64,000 nucleotides of DNA from Bin80 sp965219915. Lineage in GTDB: Bacteria > Bacteroidota > Rhodothermia > Rhodothermales > Bin80. Positions 19,011 through 27,255 of the stretch are shown one piece after another (the stretch's first letter is position 1; every line of letters starts with the position of its first letter). The stretch is from the NCBI GenBank assembly GCA_965219915.1, contig OZ244794.1, positions 3,472,001-3,536,000 of the forward strand, given 5' to 3'. The notes beneath the pieces are model-generated. The model had not been told where the DNA came from. It saw only the letters and a list, made by a program, of their open reading frames with translations, and searched no databases. The position numbers and the translations under genes are program-made.

Positions 19011-20297
19011 TTACAAGTTCTTCGCTACGAGGTGCATCATTCCCTCCTCGGGAACAGGAATCTCACTGACCTCAAACTGTTTTAGTAAGTGTGCAGTCAA
19101 TGGATTACTGCGTAGCCCTTCAGACCCCGCCTCAATCTCACTATCGACTTCCGGTTTTGTCTCATTATCTGGGATTGCGTCTACCTCTTCGGATGGTTCC
19201 AGTTCTATTTGCCCTTCAATTGCCTCAAGTAGAATTAGCCATCGTAGATGCGCCATATAATCTTTTAGATACTCCAAAGCGTTGGGATCATGCCCCCACT
19301 TACCCAGCAAATTCCCCCTCATCTCCTCTGCAAAAGATGTGGAAAAGTTAAAGGGATGTAACACTTGCATGCGGTTTATAAACTGGAAGTCTAAGACGTA
19401 CTTACTATGCTCCTCAAAGAAATTCGACAGATATTCCCGCGCCCATTCGTGCAACTCCTCGGCAGTATTCACTTCTTTCTCACTGACTATGGACGCCCAT
19501 CCGTCATCGATTTCTGGACATTCAAACCGAAGTGCTTCTAAAATTTCGGCCTGATAGTATGATTTTTTCTCCGAATCAGTTGATCGTAGATCCTCGTTTT
19601 CCGTTTCGCTCAGGTTCACCTTATCTCCAACAACCCGCCCTGTAAAGGCCGTTCTATATACATCGCCAGCCTCTGGATCCAAGCCCTCAGCACCGCCAAA
19701 ATCAAAAGTCTCTTTTTTGCTTTCGCTTCCAACCAGCACCAATCCCGTTACGCTGTCAACCTCTGTAACACTGTATTCTACCTGGTCTAGCATCCCACCA
19801 GCGACCTCGCCGATTTTCTCTCCCTCCTCTAGTGGCCTATTCGACAAGTGCCTGGACATTCTTCTTCTTATAAAGAAATCGATAACACGCTCTGTAATCT
19901 CACCAGAAACAGGAATTTCGAGTACTTGTCCGCTAACATCTTGAAGCTCCACTTGCGGAACTACATTAAACTCCACCTGAACCAATAAATCCTCATCCAA
20001 TTCATAGTCCCTTCTAATTTCCCGAGGCGTTCCAAGGAGCTGATACTCGTCATTACCCTTGACCATATCCTCAAAAACCTCCTTAGTAAGGTTGTCTACA
20101 ACTTCGTTTTTCACATCGTCCCCCCTCATGCGCCGAATCATTTTGATTGGCACACGCCCCGGCCTAAACCCCCGCAAGGCTGTCGCTGACTGCAGTTTTC
20201 GTAACGCCAGCCGTACATCCGTTTCCAGATCTGCCGCTGTAGCCTTAATTTCAAGGACACGGACCATATCGCCGGTCTCAAGCACATTAACTTCCAT
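19011..20297 (-). CDS. tig: Trigger factor
   Basis: Trigger factor is the ribosome-bound chaperone at the peptide exit tunnel. The 428-residue protein has the N-terminal ribosome-binding domain with its signature GFRPGRVPIKMI near residue 44, a middle region of PPIase type that is rather divergent (about residues 160-245), and a helical chaperone domain rich in Glu and Leu. Length fits the family. The C-terminal tail EVSEIPVPEEGMMHLVAKNL is as expected. It leads a tig-clpP operon and is divergent from ogt with only 56 bases between. Confidence 0.9.
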   Translation of the reverse strand: MEVNVLETGDMVRVLEIKATAADLETDVRLALRKLQSATALRGFRPGRVPIKMIRRMRGDDVKNEVVDNLTKEVFEDMVKGNDEYQLLGTPREIRRDYELDEDLLVQVEFNVVPQVELQDVSGQVLEIPVSGEITERVIDFFIRRRMSRHLSNRPLEEGEKIGEVAGGMLDQVEYSVTEVDSVTGLVLVGSESKKETFDFGGAEGLDPEAGDVYRTAFTGRVVGDKVNLSETENEDLRSTDSEKKSYYQAEILEALRFECPEIDDGWASIVSEKEVNTAEELHEWAREYLSNFFEEHSKYVLDFQFINRMQVLHPFNFSTSFAEEMRGNLLGKWGHDPNALEYLKDYMAHLRWLILLEAIEGQIELEPSEEVDAIPDNETKPEVDSEIEAGSEGLRSNPLTAHLLKQFEVSEIPVPEEGMMHLVAKNL

Positions 20298-20353
20298 TGC
20301 AATTAAGAGTAATATCGGCTCCGAAAGTCCGATCCTGTTAGAACGATCCAGTC

Positions 20354-20869
20354 ATGCCAATTGTCCCGCCCCACGTCAAATGCGGCGTAATCCCTGAAAC
20401 ACCTGTCGGCCCCCTAACACTCACGTTCTCTTCGCATGGTCTTATGCGTGTCCAGTTTGGTGCCATTTCAGAGTGCGAGCCCGCCGGTGCTCCATTTGAC
20501 AGGGCTGTAAAGGAACTCTGTGCCTATTTCGCGGGCAAATTGGAGCGTTTCTCGGTGAAACTTGATGTGCGCGGAACAGCATTTCAGAAGCGGGTATGGG
20601 CACAGCTGGACACCATCCCTTATGGAGAAACCCGCTCTTATGGCGAACTGGCTCGCAGACTCGGAGATGTGCACCTTGCGCGCGCCGTGGGTACCGCTAA
20701 CGGTGCCAATCCTATTCCTATAATACTTCCCTGCCATCGTGTGATTGGTTCAACCGGCCAACTAACGGGATACAGCGGAGGCTTGGAACACAAGCAAACG
20801 CTCCTTCGGATGGAGGCCGAGTACACGGGCAAGATACGTTTCAACCATGGCGAAGATAGCCCACTATGA
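20354..20869 (+). CDS. ogt: Methylated-DNA--protein-cysteine methyltransferase
   Basis: A suicide repair protein that takes alkyl groups from O6-alkylguanine. The 171 residues show an N-terminal ribonuclease-like domain, then FQKRVWAQLDTIPYGETRSY, the RAVGTANGANP helix and the acceptor site PCHRVIGSTGQLTGYSGGL with Cys127, followed by KQTLLRME. It lacks the Ada sensor domain, so it is of the Ogt/MGMT type. Its last 29 bases overlap the end of the ABC permease gene on the other strand. Confidence 0.94.
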   Translation: MPIVPPHVKCGVIPETPVGPLTLTFSSHGLMRVQFGAISECEPAGAPFDRAVKELCAYFAGKLERFSVKLDVRGTAFQKRVWAQLDTIPYGETRSYGELARRLGDVHLARAVGTANGANPIPIILPCHRVIGSTGQLTGYSGGLEHKQTLLRMEAEYTGKIRFNHGEDSPL

Positions 20870-22154
20870 CTCTGAGAGAAGGCTTTTTACCATACATGAG
20901 TATGCTCGCGCGATAGATCCGGGCGCTGACCCAGATTGATCCCATAAAGGACAACACCAGTAATCCGTAGGACAACAAAAGCTGCCATATTGGGACGTCC
21001 GTAACTGCCAGGCGGACGATCATAGGGACCGGCGAGGTGAAGGGAATGAGTGATAGCCCCAACGCGAGTCCGCCATCTGGATTCACGACCACCACCGACA
21101 TGAAGACAATCGAGATGATCATAGGCATGAGTAACGGCAACAGCAAGGTCTGTGATTCCTGCGGGGAATCAACCAGTGTTCCTACTGTCGCAAACAACCC
21201 GCCATAAAGAAGGTAGCCCCCGATAAAGTAGAGAATGAACCATATGAATAGCCCTACCGAAATATGCGGCATAGAAATATTGGCCGCAGCCAGTATTTCC
21301 TGATTGGTTGCCGCTGCGGGTAAGTCATAGATAGCTGGGTCAACGAACATCCCGATAATCGGCCCCGCAAATATCATGGCTCCCAGAAACATCAACACCC
21401 AAACTGCCATCTGCACAAAGCCAATTAAACCAATCCCCAGTACCTTGCCCATAAGCAGGTCAAATGGACGAACAGATGACACAATGATTTCGACGACACG
21501 TGTTGTTCTCTCCTCCATCGCACCGTACAAAATCAACGTCCCATAAATCAGCATAGTCATGTACATGACCATGCCCAATACCATACCAATTATTGCATAG
21601 CCCTCTCGAGCCGGAGCCCCTGCTTCTTCGCCTTCGTCGGTCAGCCTGACCGATTCCAACCTCACCACACGATCAAATATGGACCGGACATCCGCAGAAA
21701 CATTGCGGTCGGCCAGTAAATGGTCTTCCAGTGCCCTGTCTATTATGTTTCCAAGTGTACCGCGCACACCAAGCCCTCCTCCCTCCAAAGAATAAAGCAG
21801 TGGCTGGCTGGTTCCAGAGATCACTTCTGGTGGAATATGAACGTATGCGTCAAAGAGTCCATCCAGAACCCCCTCATGTGCAGAACTGAGATCAGCCGTG
21901 ACTAAGACATGTTCGCCTGTATCCTGATCCAATATCCGGGCATTCAGCACACCGGTTTCATCCACCATGGCAATTCGAAGCGAACTGATTTCCTCCAGAG
22001 AATCTTCCACCGAAGAAATTGAAATCATAATTACGATGGCAAAGAAACCTATCAACAATGCCGGTCCCAACAGTGTGGTCAGGATAAAGGTCTTTGAGGT
22101 CACGCGTCGCATGAACTCATTCTGCATCACCACCAGGCTCTTTCTACTCATCAT
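20841..22154 (-). CDS. ABC-2 type permease (NatB-like exporter subunit)
   Basis: The membrane half of a two-gene ABC exporter, 437 residues. It starts with the pattern of NatB-like permeases (FMRRVTSKTFILTTLLGP), one membrane segment at about residues 18-45, a periplasmic domain of about 150 residues, then six further segments from about residue 190 (YAIIGMVLGMVMYMTMLIYG onward) with the conserved ERTTRVVEIIVSSVRPFDLL between the first two. Family members export sodium or other ions, antibiotics or peptides; the substrate here is unknown. Its start overlaps the end of the ATPase gene by four bases. Confidence 0.9.
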   Translation of the reverse strand: MMSRKSLVVMQNEFMRRVTSKTFILTTLLGPALLIGFFAIVIMISISSVEDSLEEISSLRIAMVDETGVLNARILDQDTGEHVLVTADLSSAHEGVLDGLFDAYVHIPPEVISGTSQPLLYSLEGGGLGVRGTLGNIIDRALEDHLLADRNVSADVRSIFDRVVRLESVRLTDEGEEAGAPAREGYAIIGMVLGMVMYMTMLIYGTLILYGAMEERTTRVVEIIVSSVRPFDLLMGKVLGIGLIGFVQMAVWVLMFLGAMIFAGPIIGMFVDPAIYDLPAAATNQEILAAANISMPHISVGLFIWFILYFIGGYLLYGGLFATVGTLVDSPQESQTLLLPLLMPMIISIVFMSVVVVNPDGGLALGLSLIPFTSPVPMIVRLAVTDVPIWQLLLSYGLLVLSFMGSIWVSARIYRASILMYGKKPSLRVIVGYLRHG

Positions 22155-23062
22155 TGAGATTCCACAGTCCGAATAAAAATCTCGTTCAGGGACGGCTGGA
22201 GCAACTCGAAACGGTACAGTTCAAGATCTGGGGTTGCCAGCAAACGCTCCAACAGGGATCTGGTATGACAATGCTCCGCGAGACGAACGATACAACCGTC
22301 TTCATTGCGTTCCAGGAAATGCAGATCTCCTTTCTCCTCCATAGCGTTCAGGAATGGTGCCTCGCCATCGAATTCAAGTGCTAACTTGTCACACTTAAAC
22401 CTTCGCTTTATATCACGGAGAGTTCCTTTCAAAAGAAGTTTTCCATCGGCTATTAGGCAAATATCATCACACAGTTGCTCTACCTGCTCCATACGGTGAC
22501 TTGCGAACAAAATGATCCGGCCATTAGCCTTTAGCTCAGCAACAATTTCACGTAGAAGTTCACTGTTGACAGGGTCCAACCCACTAAATGGTTCATCTAA
22601 AATGATCAGACGAGGATTGGATAGTACCGCAGCAATGAACTGTACCTTTTGCTGCATCCCCTTGGACAGCTCCTGCGCCTTGCGGGTGCTCCATTGCTGC
22701 AAACCCAAGCGTTTCACCCAGTATGCTATTCTGGGTACCGACTCTCGCGCATGGACGCCCTTGAGTGCGGCCAGGTACCGAAGCTGATCATTAATCTTGA
22801 CCTTCTTGTAGAGCCCCCGTTCTTCCGGCAGGTAACCCATCTGTTCCTGGCTCCATGGCCCAACTACATGCCCATTAAGCGTTATCCTGCCTATATCCGG
22901 TGTGAGGATATTGGCAATCATTCGGATTGTCGTGGTTTTCCCCGCACCGTTGGGGCCTAAAAGACCAAGAATTCGTCCCGGCTTAGCCTCGAACGAAACA
23001 TCCTGAGCGGCCGTAACCTTGCCGAAACGCTTTGTTACTCCCTGTAGGACCAATGAGCCCAT
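22151..23062 (-). CDS. ABC transporter ATP-binding protein (NatA-like)
   Basis: The ATPase of the same exporter, 303 residues. It has Walker A GPNGAGKTTTIRM near residue 37, a Q-loop region at MGYLPEERGLYKKVKI, the ABC signature LSKGMQQKVQF and Walker B LIILDEPFSGLDP, followed by ASHRMEQVEQLCD. A C-terminal extension of about 80 residues (KRRFKCDKLALEF) is typical of this subfamily. The ATG at 23062 is preferred to a TTG six bases upstream because it gives the normal start MGSLVLQGVTKRFG. Confidence 0.93.
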   Translation of the reverse strand: MGSLVLQGVTKRFGKVTAAQDVSFEAKPGRILGLLGPNGAGKTTTIRMIANILTPDIGRITLNGHVVGPWSQEQMGYLPEERGLYKKVKINDQLRYLAALKGVHARESVPRIAYWVKRLGLQQWSTRKAQELSKGMQQKVQFIAAVLSNPRLIILDEPFSGLDPVNSELLREIVAELKANGRIILFASHRMEQVEQLCDDICLIADGKLLLKGTLRDIKRRFKCDKLALEFDGEAPFLNAMEEKGDLHFLERNEDGCIVRLAEHCHTRSLLERLLATPDLELYRFELLQPSLNEIFIRTVESQ

Positions 23063-23143
23063 CAACAACAGCTATTGTAGCTGTCGGGCGCACCATAACC
23101 GCGCAGCAACAAGCCCCCAACTTGCCCACACGAAAACGGGCCG

Positions 23144-23410
23144 TTATCGGGTAGCATCCGACAGTGGAATCAGGTAGTGCTCGTGAATTACATCTTCGTG
23201 TACCCGGGCACTGCCAGTACCGCGAAAATCTACAGCAACAAGGCTATTGGTTACACGCTGCACTTCACCGATTCCGTACGAAGTTGGATATGGTCCATAA
23301 TAGACAAGTTCTCCTTTTTTGAGGGAGGGTTTGGACCGGCTCTGCCAATGATAGGCTTGAACAATTGGCAACCGATCCAGTGGATACTCGCAGTCTTTTT
23401 CAGTCTTCAC
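23144..23410 (-). CDS. Small protein, possible SH3/KOW-like fold
   Basis: An 88-residue protein from a GTG start. The middle KKGELVYYGPYPTSYGIGEV followed by NSLVAVDFRGTGSARVHEDV reads like the small beta-barrel of CarD, KOW or SH3-like modules, where a conduit strand, a glycine turn and an acidic strand alternate; this is an impression, not a match I can name. It lies 81 bases upstream of the ABC exporter genes on the same strand. Confidence 0.55.
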   Translation of the reverse strand: MKTEKDCEYPLDRLPIVQAYHWQSRSKPSLKKGELVYYGPYPTSYGIGEVQRVTNSLVAVDFRGTGSARVHEDVIHEHYLIPLSDATR

Positions 23411-25028
23411 TGGGCTATAATAATTTGCTAAACACGCGCGCTAACGCAAGTATTCCCTCAATGTTCAACAAAAATCACTAATATCGGGCCCATGCAAAAA
23501 TCCGCTAAATCCAGGCATTCTCTCCCGCCATGATAGCCGACCGTTCAACGCGCTCCCATCTTCCTCACTCGCCCACCTACCAGTGTGAGAACCTCGTCGC
23601 CGAGCAACTCACGATTTACTCCGCTGACATCCTCAAAGTGGTGGACTGCCCAATTACACCCGCGCCCCAACTAGTTTGAGACGGCATTTGAGATAGAGCG
23701 GTTTAGGTGGCCTATCATTTCTAGTTAGTAGACCGAATTACTCAACACATACCGGCTTCGTCAAGGTAGAGAGGGTGGGATTCGAACCCACGATGAGTTG
23801 TTAACCCTTATTCCCATAGCAGGGGAGCGCCTTCAGCCCCTCGGCCACCTCGCCCCCACATCCAAGAAAGTGCGGTGAGGCACAGCACTCGAACGTTTTA
23901 CTGGCCGGTCCCATGCGGGATAGTTAACCCGTGGACTCATTTCACACTGCCTCTCCCGCGCACGTAAATGAGGGCACCGTTCAGGCTGGAAACCCACCAA
24001 ATCATGAATTCGTGCGATTCTCGCGTCCTAAGCATACCTAAGCATGGTACAACCGAAGCTATCGAAAATGAAAGCATCCAAAAAAGAAATCAGGGGCGTT
24101 TCAGGTGTGACAACTGATGCCCCAATGGGAGTGCCTGCGACGCGACGAATCTTCAAGTATTGTATGGTTCAAGGAACGCTAGCCATTGAAGTGAATAGAT
24201 TTGCTGGATAGACTACACTCCACACCTCCGTTATCAGATCAAGCGTGAGAAGGCGCGTCATCAATATTGGTTGAGACACGTTTAGCAAGGTGAGATTATA
24301 GTTCCTCAGGTGTATTCCAAAAGATTTCGTGAATACTGTTGGAAGTCAATTGGATCACTCCAGATGAATTCTTACAGCAAGTAAGAATGACTGGTATGTT
24401 GAGCCCGTGAGCAAACCGTCTTCATAGAAAACGCTTCCGCGTGTGCCACTCGTTAGCGGATTTATGTAATTTCTTGCCCTTCACCCGCACATCCCGCACC
24501 CCAGTCGGGTTTTGCCATCAACATAAATGTCAAATCGGCCCGAACGCCGGAAGAGCCGCAATCCCTCGCACCGCGGGACGATTCCTAGGCTGCACGCGAG
24601 GCGTTACTATCAGCCAGCGCCACGGAAACGCGCCTTATCTGCGCCAAGCGCGCCCACTTCCTTGGAGCGTGGTTCGCGGAGGAGGTGCTGGAATTCACGT
24701 CGATCCGACCCAGACTCACCAATCAGAACCAGAGGCCTTTATAAATGCGCGAAGATTCCCCCCGATTCGGATTTTTGCACGAGGCTTCCCATGAAAAGAT
24801 AAAAGCGAGCCTCTCGAAAAACTCCCTCCCAAACATACAACCTATTACGAATTAACCATAATATAATACATATTAACGAATTTATAACAGATAAAGAACC
24901 TAATTGACGACAACATGCTTGGAAATATGCAAAGAAATAGTATCTTTGCTGGGATGTTTACTGGGGGCTCTATTTGTCATCTGCCCCCGGTCTTAGTTTT
25001 TGGAATTCTTGTTAGAGGCTTGGATATT
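23411..25028. other. Gene-poor stretch around tRNA-Ser
   Basis: Apart from the tRNA-Ser (23767-23854) I see no supportable gene in about 1.5 kb. There is a short direct repeat, CCTAAGCAT at 24027-24035 and again at 24037-24045. At 24838-24900 a very AT-rich segment with TATAATACATATTAACG precedes the secreted-protein genes and is the best promoter candidate. Frames at 24441-24794 look random in composition. Confidence 0.5.
23767..23854 (-). tRNA. tRNA-Ser (anticodon GCT), somewhat degenerate
   Basis: A class II cloverleaf can be drawn: acceptor GGCGAGG with CCTCTCT, D arm GCCGAGGGGCTGAAGGC, anticodon stem CTCCC/GGGAA around CTGCTAT, a variable-arm stem GGGTT/AACTC, and a clean T arm GTGGG-TTCGAAT-CCCAC. 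The anticodon GCT reads AGC/AGT. Faults are a G1-T72 wobble, a C3/T70 mismatch, a C27/A43 mismatch, and A rather than G at the discriminator. CCA is not encoded. It may still work, or may be a decaying copy. Confidence 0.75.
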
Positions 25029-27158
25029 ATGATGTATTTGCGGTGGGTTGTCTTAATAACGCTGGGCCTGCTTTCGGCCGGCATCAGCACAGCGAATGAC
25101 TGCGAGGAAGGGGCGGGGTCGGGGCCCACGATCGGTCTGAACGCGGCGGGACCGTCGGTGACGGTGGATGTGGCGTGTCATTTCACGTCGGCAACGAGCA
25201 GTCAGATCTTCACGGTTTCGTCGAGTGACTCGCTCACGGTGGCGGCAAGCTTGAACGGGTCGCTGTTGACGTTGGCTCCAGGCCATGTCGGAAACACCAC
25301 ACCGGGCATGGCCACGGTGACGGTGACGCGGGGCAGCGAATCCTATGCAATCGAAGTGGCGGTCAGCAGTTGCTTGACAGCGACGGATGCGGCGGAGATG
25401 CCCAAGCTCATCGTCAACCCGCGCCAGGTAATGACCTGGGACTTGGACATGTCGGACCATTTCGTGAAGACCGGCGGCGGCGCGCTGACATATGACGCGA
25501 GCTCGTCGGAAAGGGACACGTTTACCGTATCGCTTTCCAACTCTCGGCTGACGATAACGGGCGGCGGTCTGCCTACAGGCAAGGACCGGGCCCGGGCTGA
25601 ACTCATCCTGACGGCACGCAACAATTGCGGGGCGACCCGGGTGAAGAAACCAGTCACGGTGGAGGGCGTGAACAAGGCGCCGACGATTCACTCGCCGTTA
25701 CGCGACACGACGCTGGCCTCGCACGGCTACACGACCTCGTACCGGCTGTCGGATCACTTCCGTGGCGGGCGGCTCACGTATTCGCAGGCGTCCTCGGACA
25801 CGGCCACGGTGAGGGGCGGTTTTTCCTATTACGGCACGCTGACAGTCACGACGCGGGCGGTGTCGCAGACAACGAAGGACTCCATCTTTGTGATGGCCAT
25901 GGATCCAGTCGGACTTGCAGCCAGGGACACCCTGGTGGTGACGGTCACGCCCAACGTTTCGCCCAGCGTGGACGTGGTCATCCCCGACGCGACGCTGGCC
26001 GCGGGCGGCACGATGGCGTCCTACACGCTCTCGGAGTACTTCAGTGACCCGGACGGCAATTCCGAGGACCTTACGTATGAGGCGGAGACGTCGGAGCCCG
26101 ACACGGTGTCGGTCGGCATTGAGGACGGCGTGCTGAAGGTGACCCCCAAGGATGTGGACAAGCCAGGAACGGCGACAATCTCGGTGTCGGCGACGGACCC
26201 GGGCGGCCTTTGGATTTCCACCGCGTTTGATGTAACCGTGACACAAGACTGTGCCATCGATACAACGGCCATTGCCGACCTTTCCCTGGCCTCGGGCGGC
26301 TACAAGGAGACCTACACGCTCGGGAATCATTTTACGGCCTCAAACTGCTCGGACGATCTCAGCTACTCCGGTTCTTCCGATGAAGGCAGCGTCGCTTTGG
26401 CAAACGTATCTAACGGCACGCTGACCGTCACTTCGGTCGGCACAGGAACAGCTGACGTCACGGTAACTGCGATATCGGGCGCGGTATCAAAGTCGATCGA
26501 ATTCGAGGTGACCGTGACACAGAATCAGAGCCCTACGGTCACCAGACCCATTGATGACGTCGAGCTGACGCTCGGAGGCAAGGAATTTGACACGGGTCTG
26601 TCGGGGCGTTTTTCGGATCCGGAAGGAGGCCCTCTGACGTTTTCGGTAAGCGCGGAAGACTCGGGGTCCTGGACGCGGGGTACACCGGCGGTTACGGCCG
26701 AGATCACCGGTGATTTCCTGACGGTAACGGCCGACTTTGTCGATGTGGCCACAGTAATAGTTACGGCGACCGATCCAGGCCGTGGGCGGGTGAGAGACGA
26801 ATTCGTCGTGAGGGTGGTGGCCGGGAAGCGATCGAACCCCGATTCCGTCAACGTGCGCAGCGCCCCGGCGCCCGTCGGCTCCATACCCGACCAGACGCTG
26901 ACCACCGTCGGATCGGCCGTGCGCTTTGACGTGGCGCCCTTCTTCATGGAGTTGGACGGAGATGCGGTGATGTACTCGGCACGCCTGGCTACCGAGGCGG
27001 AGCGCATTCCCGATTACGTATCCGTGGATATGTCGGGCAGCATGCTCACATTGACGCCTGGTACGACATCGGGCAGCATTGACGTCCTCGTGAGTGCCAC
27101 GGATATCGACGGCACCGCGTCGCAGACGCTCACCGTCAATGTAGCCGGCGCGAACTGA
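25029..27158 (+). CDS. Secreted protein with tandem cadherin-like repeats
   Basis: A protein of about 709 residues made of about seven repeats of 90-100 residues. Typical units read PDATLAAGGTMASYTLSEYF, then DPDG, LTYEAETSEPDTVSV and TATISVSATDPGG, the pattern of dystroglycan/cadherin-like Ig domains of surface adhesins; the first two units and the Cys-containing unit near 26,250 are more divergent. I start it at the ATG at 25029, preceded by AGAGG ten bases upstream, because this gives a proper signal peptide (YLRWVVLITLGLLSAGISTA); the frame also has an ATG at 24915. Unlike its two downstream neighbours it has no T9SS sorting domain; it ends LTVNVAGAN. GC content is clearly higher than in most of the window. 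Confidence 0.82.
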   Translation: MMYLRWVVLITLGLLSAGISTANDCEEGAGSGPTIGLNAAGPSVTVDVACHFTSATSSQIFTVSSSDSLTVAASLNGSLLTLAPGHVGNTTPGMATVTVTRGSESYAIEVAVSSCLTATDAAEMPKLIVNPRQVMTWDLDMSDHFVKTGGGALTYDASSSERDTFTVSLSNSRLTITGGGLPTGKDRARAELILTARNNCGATRVKKPVTVEGVNKAPTIHSPLRDTTLASHGYTTSYRLSDHFRGGRLTYSQASSDTATVRGGFSYYGTLTVTTRAVSQTTKDSIFVMAMDPVGLAARDTLVVTVTPNVSPSVDVVIPDATLAAGGTMASYTLSEYFSDPDGNSEDLTYEAETSEPDTVSVGIEDGVLKVTPKDVDKPGTATISVSATDPGGLWISTAFDVTVTQDCAIDTTAIADLSLASGGYKETYTLGNHFTASNCSDDLSYSGSSDEGSVALANVSNGTLTVTSVGTGTADVTVTAISGAVSKSIEFEVTVTQNQSPTVTRPIDDVELTLGGKEFDTGLSGRFSDPEGGPLTFSVSAEDSGSWTRGTPAVTAEITGDFLTVTADFVDVATVIVTATDPGRGRVRDEFVVRVVAGKRSNPDSVNVRSAPAPVGSIPDQTLTTVGSAVRFDVAPFFMELDGDAVMYSARLATEAERIPDYVSVDMSGSMLTLTPGTTSGSIDVLVSATDIDGTASQTLTVNVAGAN

Positions 27159-27255
27159 TCCTCGCGGCGTGATGGGCGCTTATGGTCATGCGCCCGTCCC
27201 ACACTCCCAATCACCTTATCAAAACATAGTCATTTTTTCTTCAACGACTGAATTA

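Noticed and set aside
24441..24794. A 117-codon plus-strand frame, and a second frame at 24527-24802, in the gene-poor stretch
   Set aside because: Composition is rich in Arg, Pro, His and Cys as in random GC-rich sequence, no domain is visible, and two frames are open over the same bases.
25053..26330. Long open minus-strand frames under the cadherin-like gene
   Set aside because: They are rich in Arg and His and lie antisense to a well-patterned repeat gene of high GC; typical shadows.
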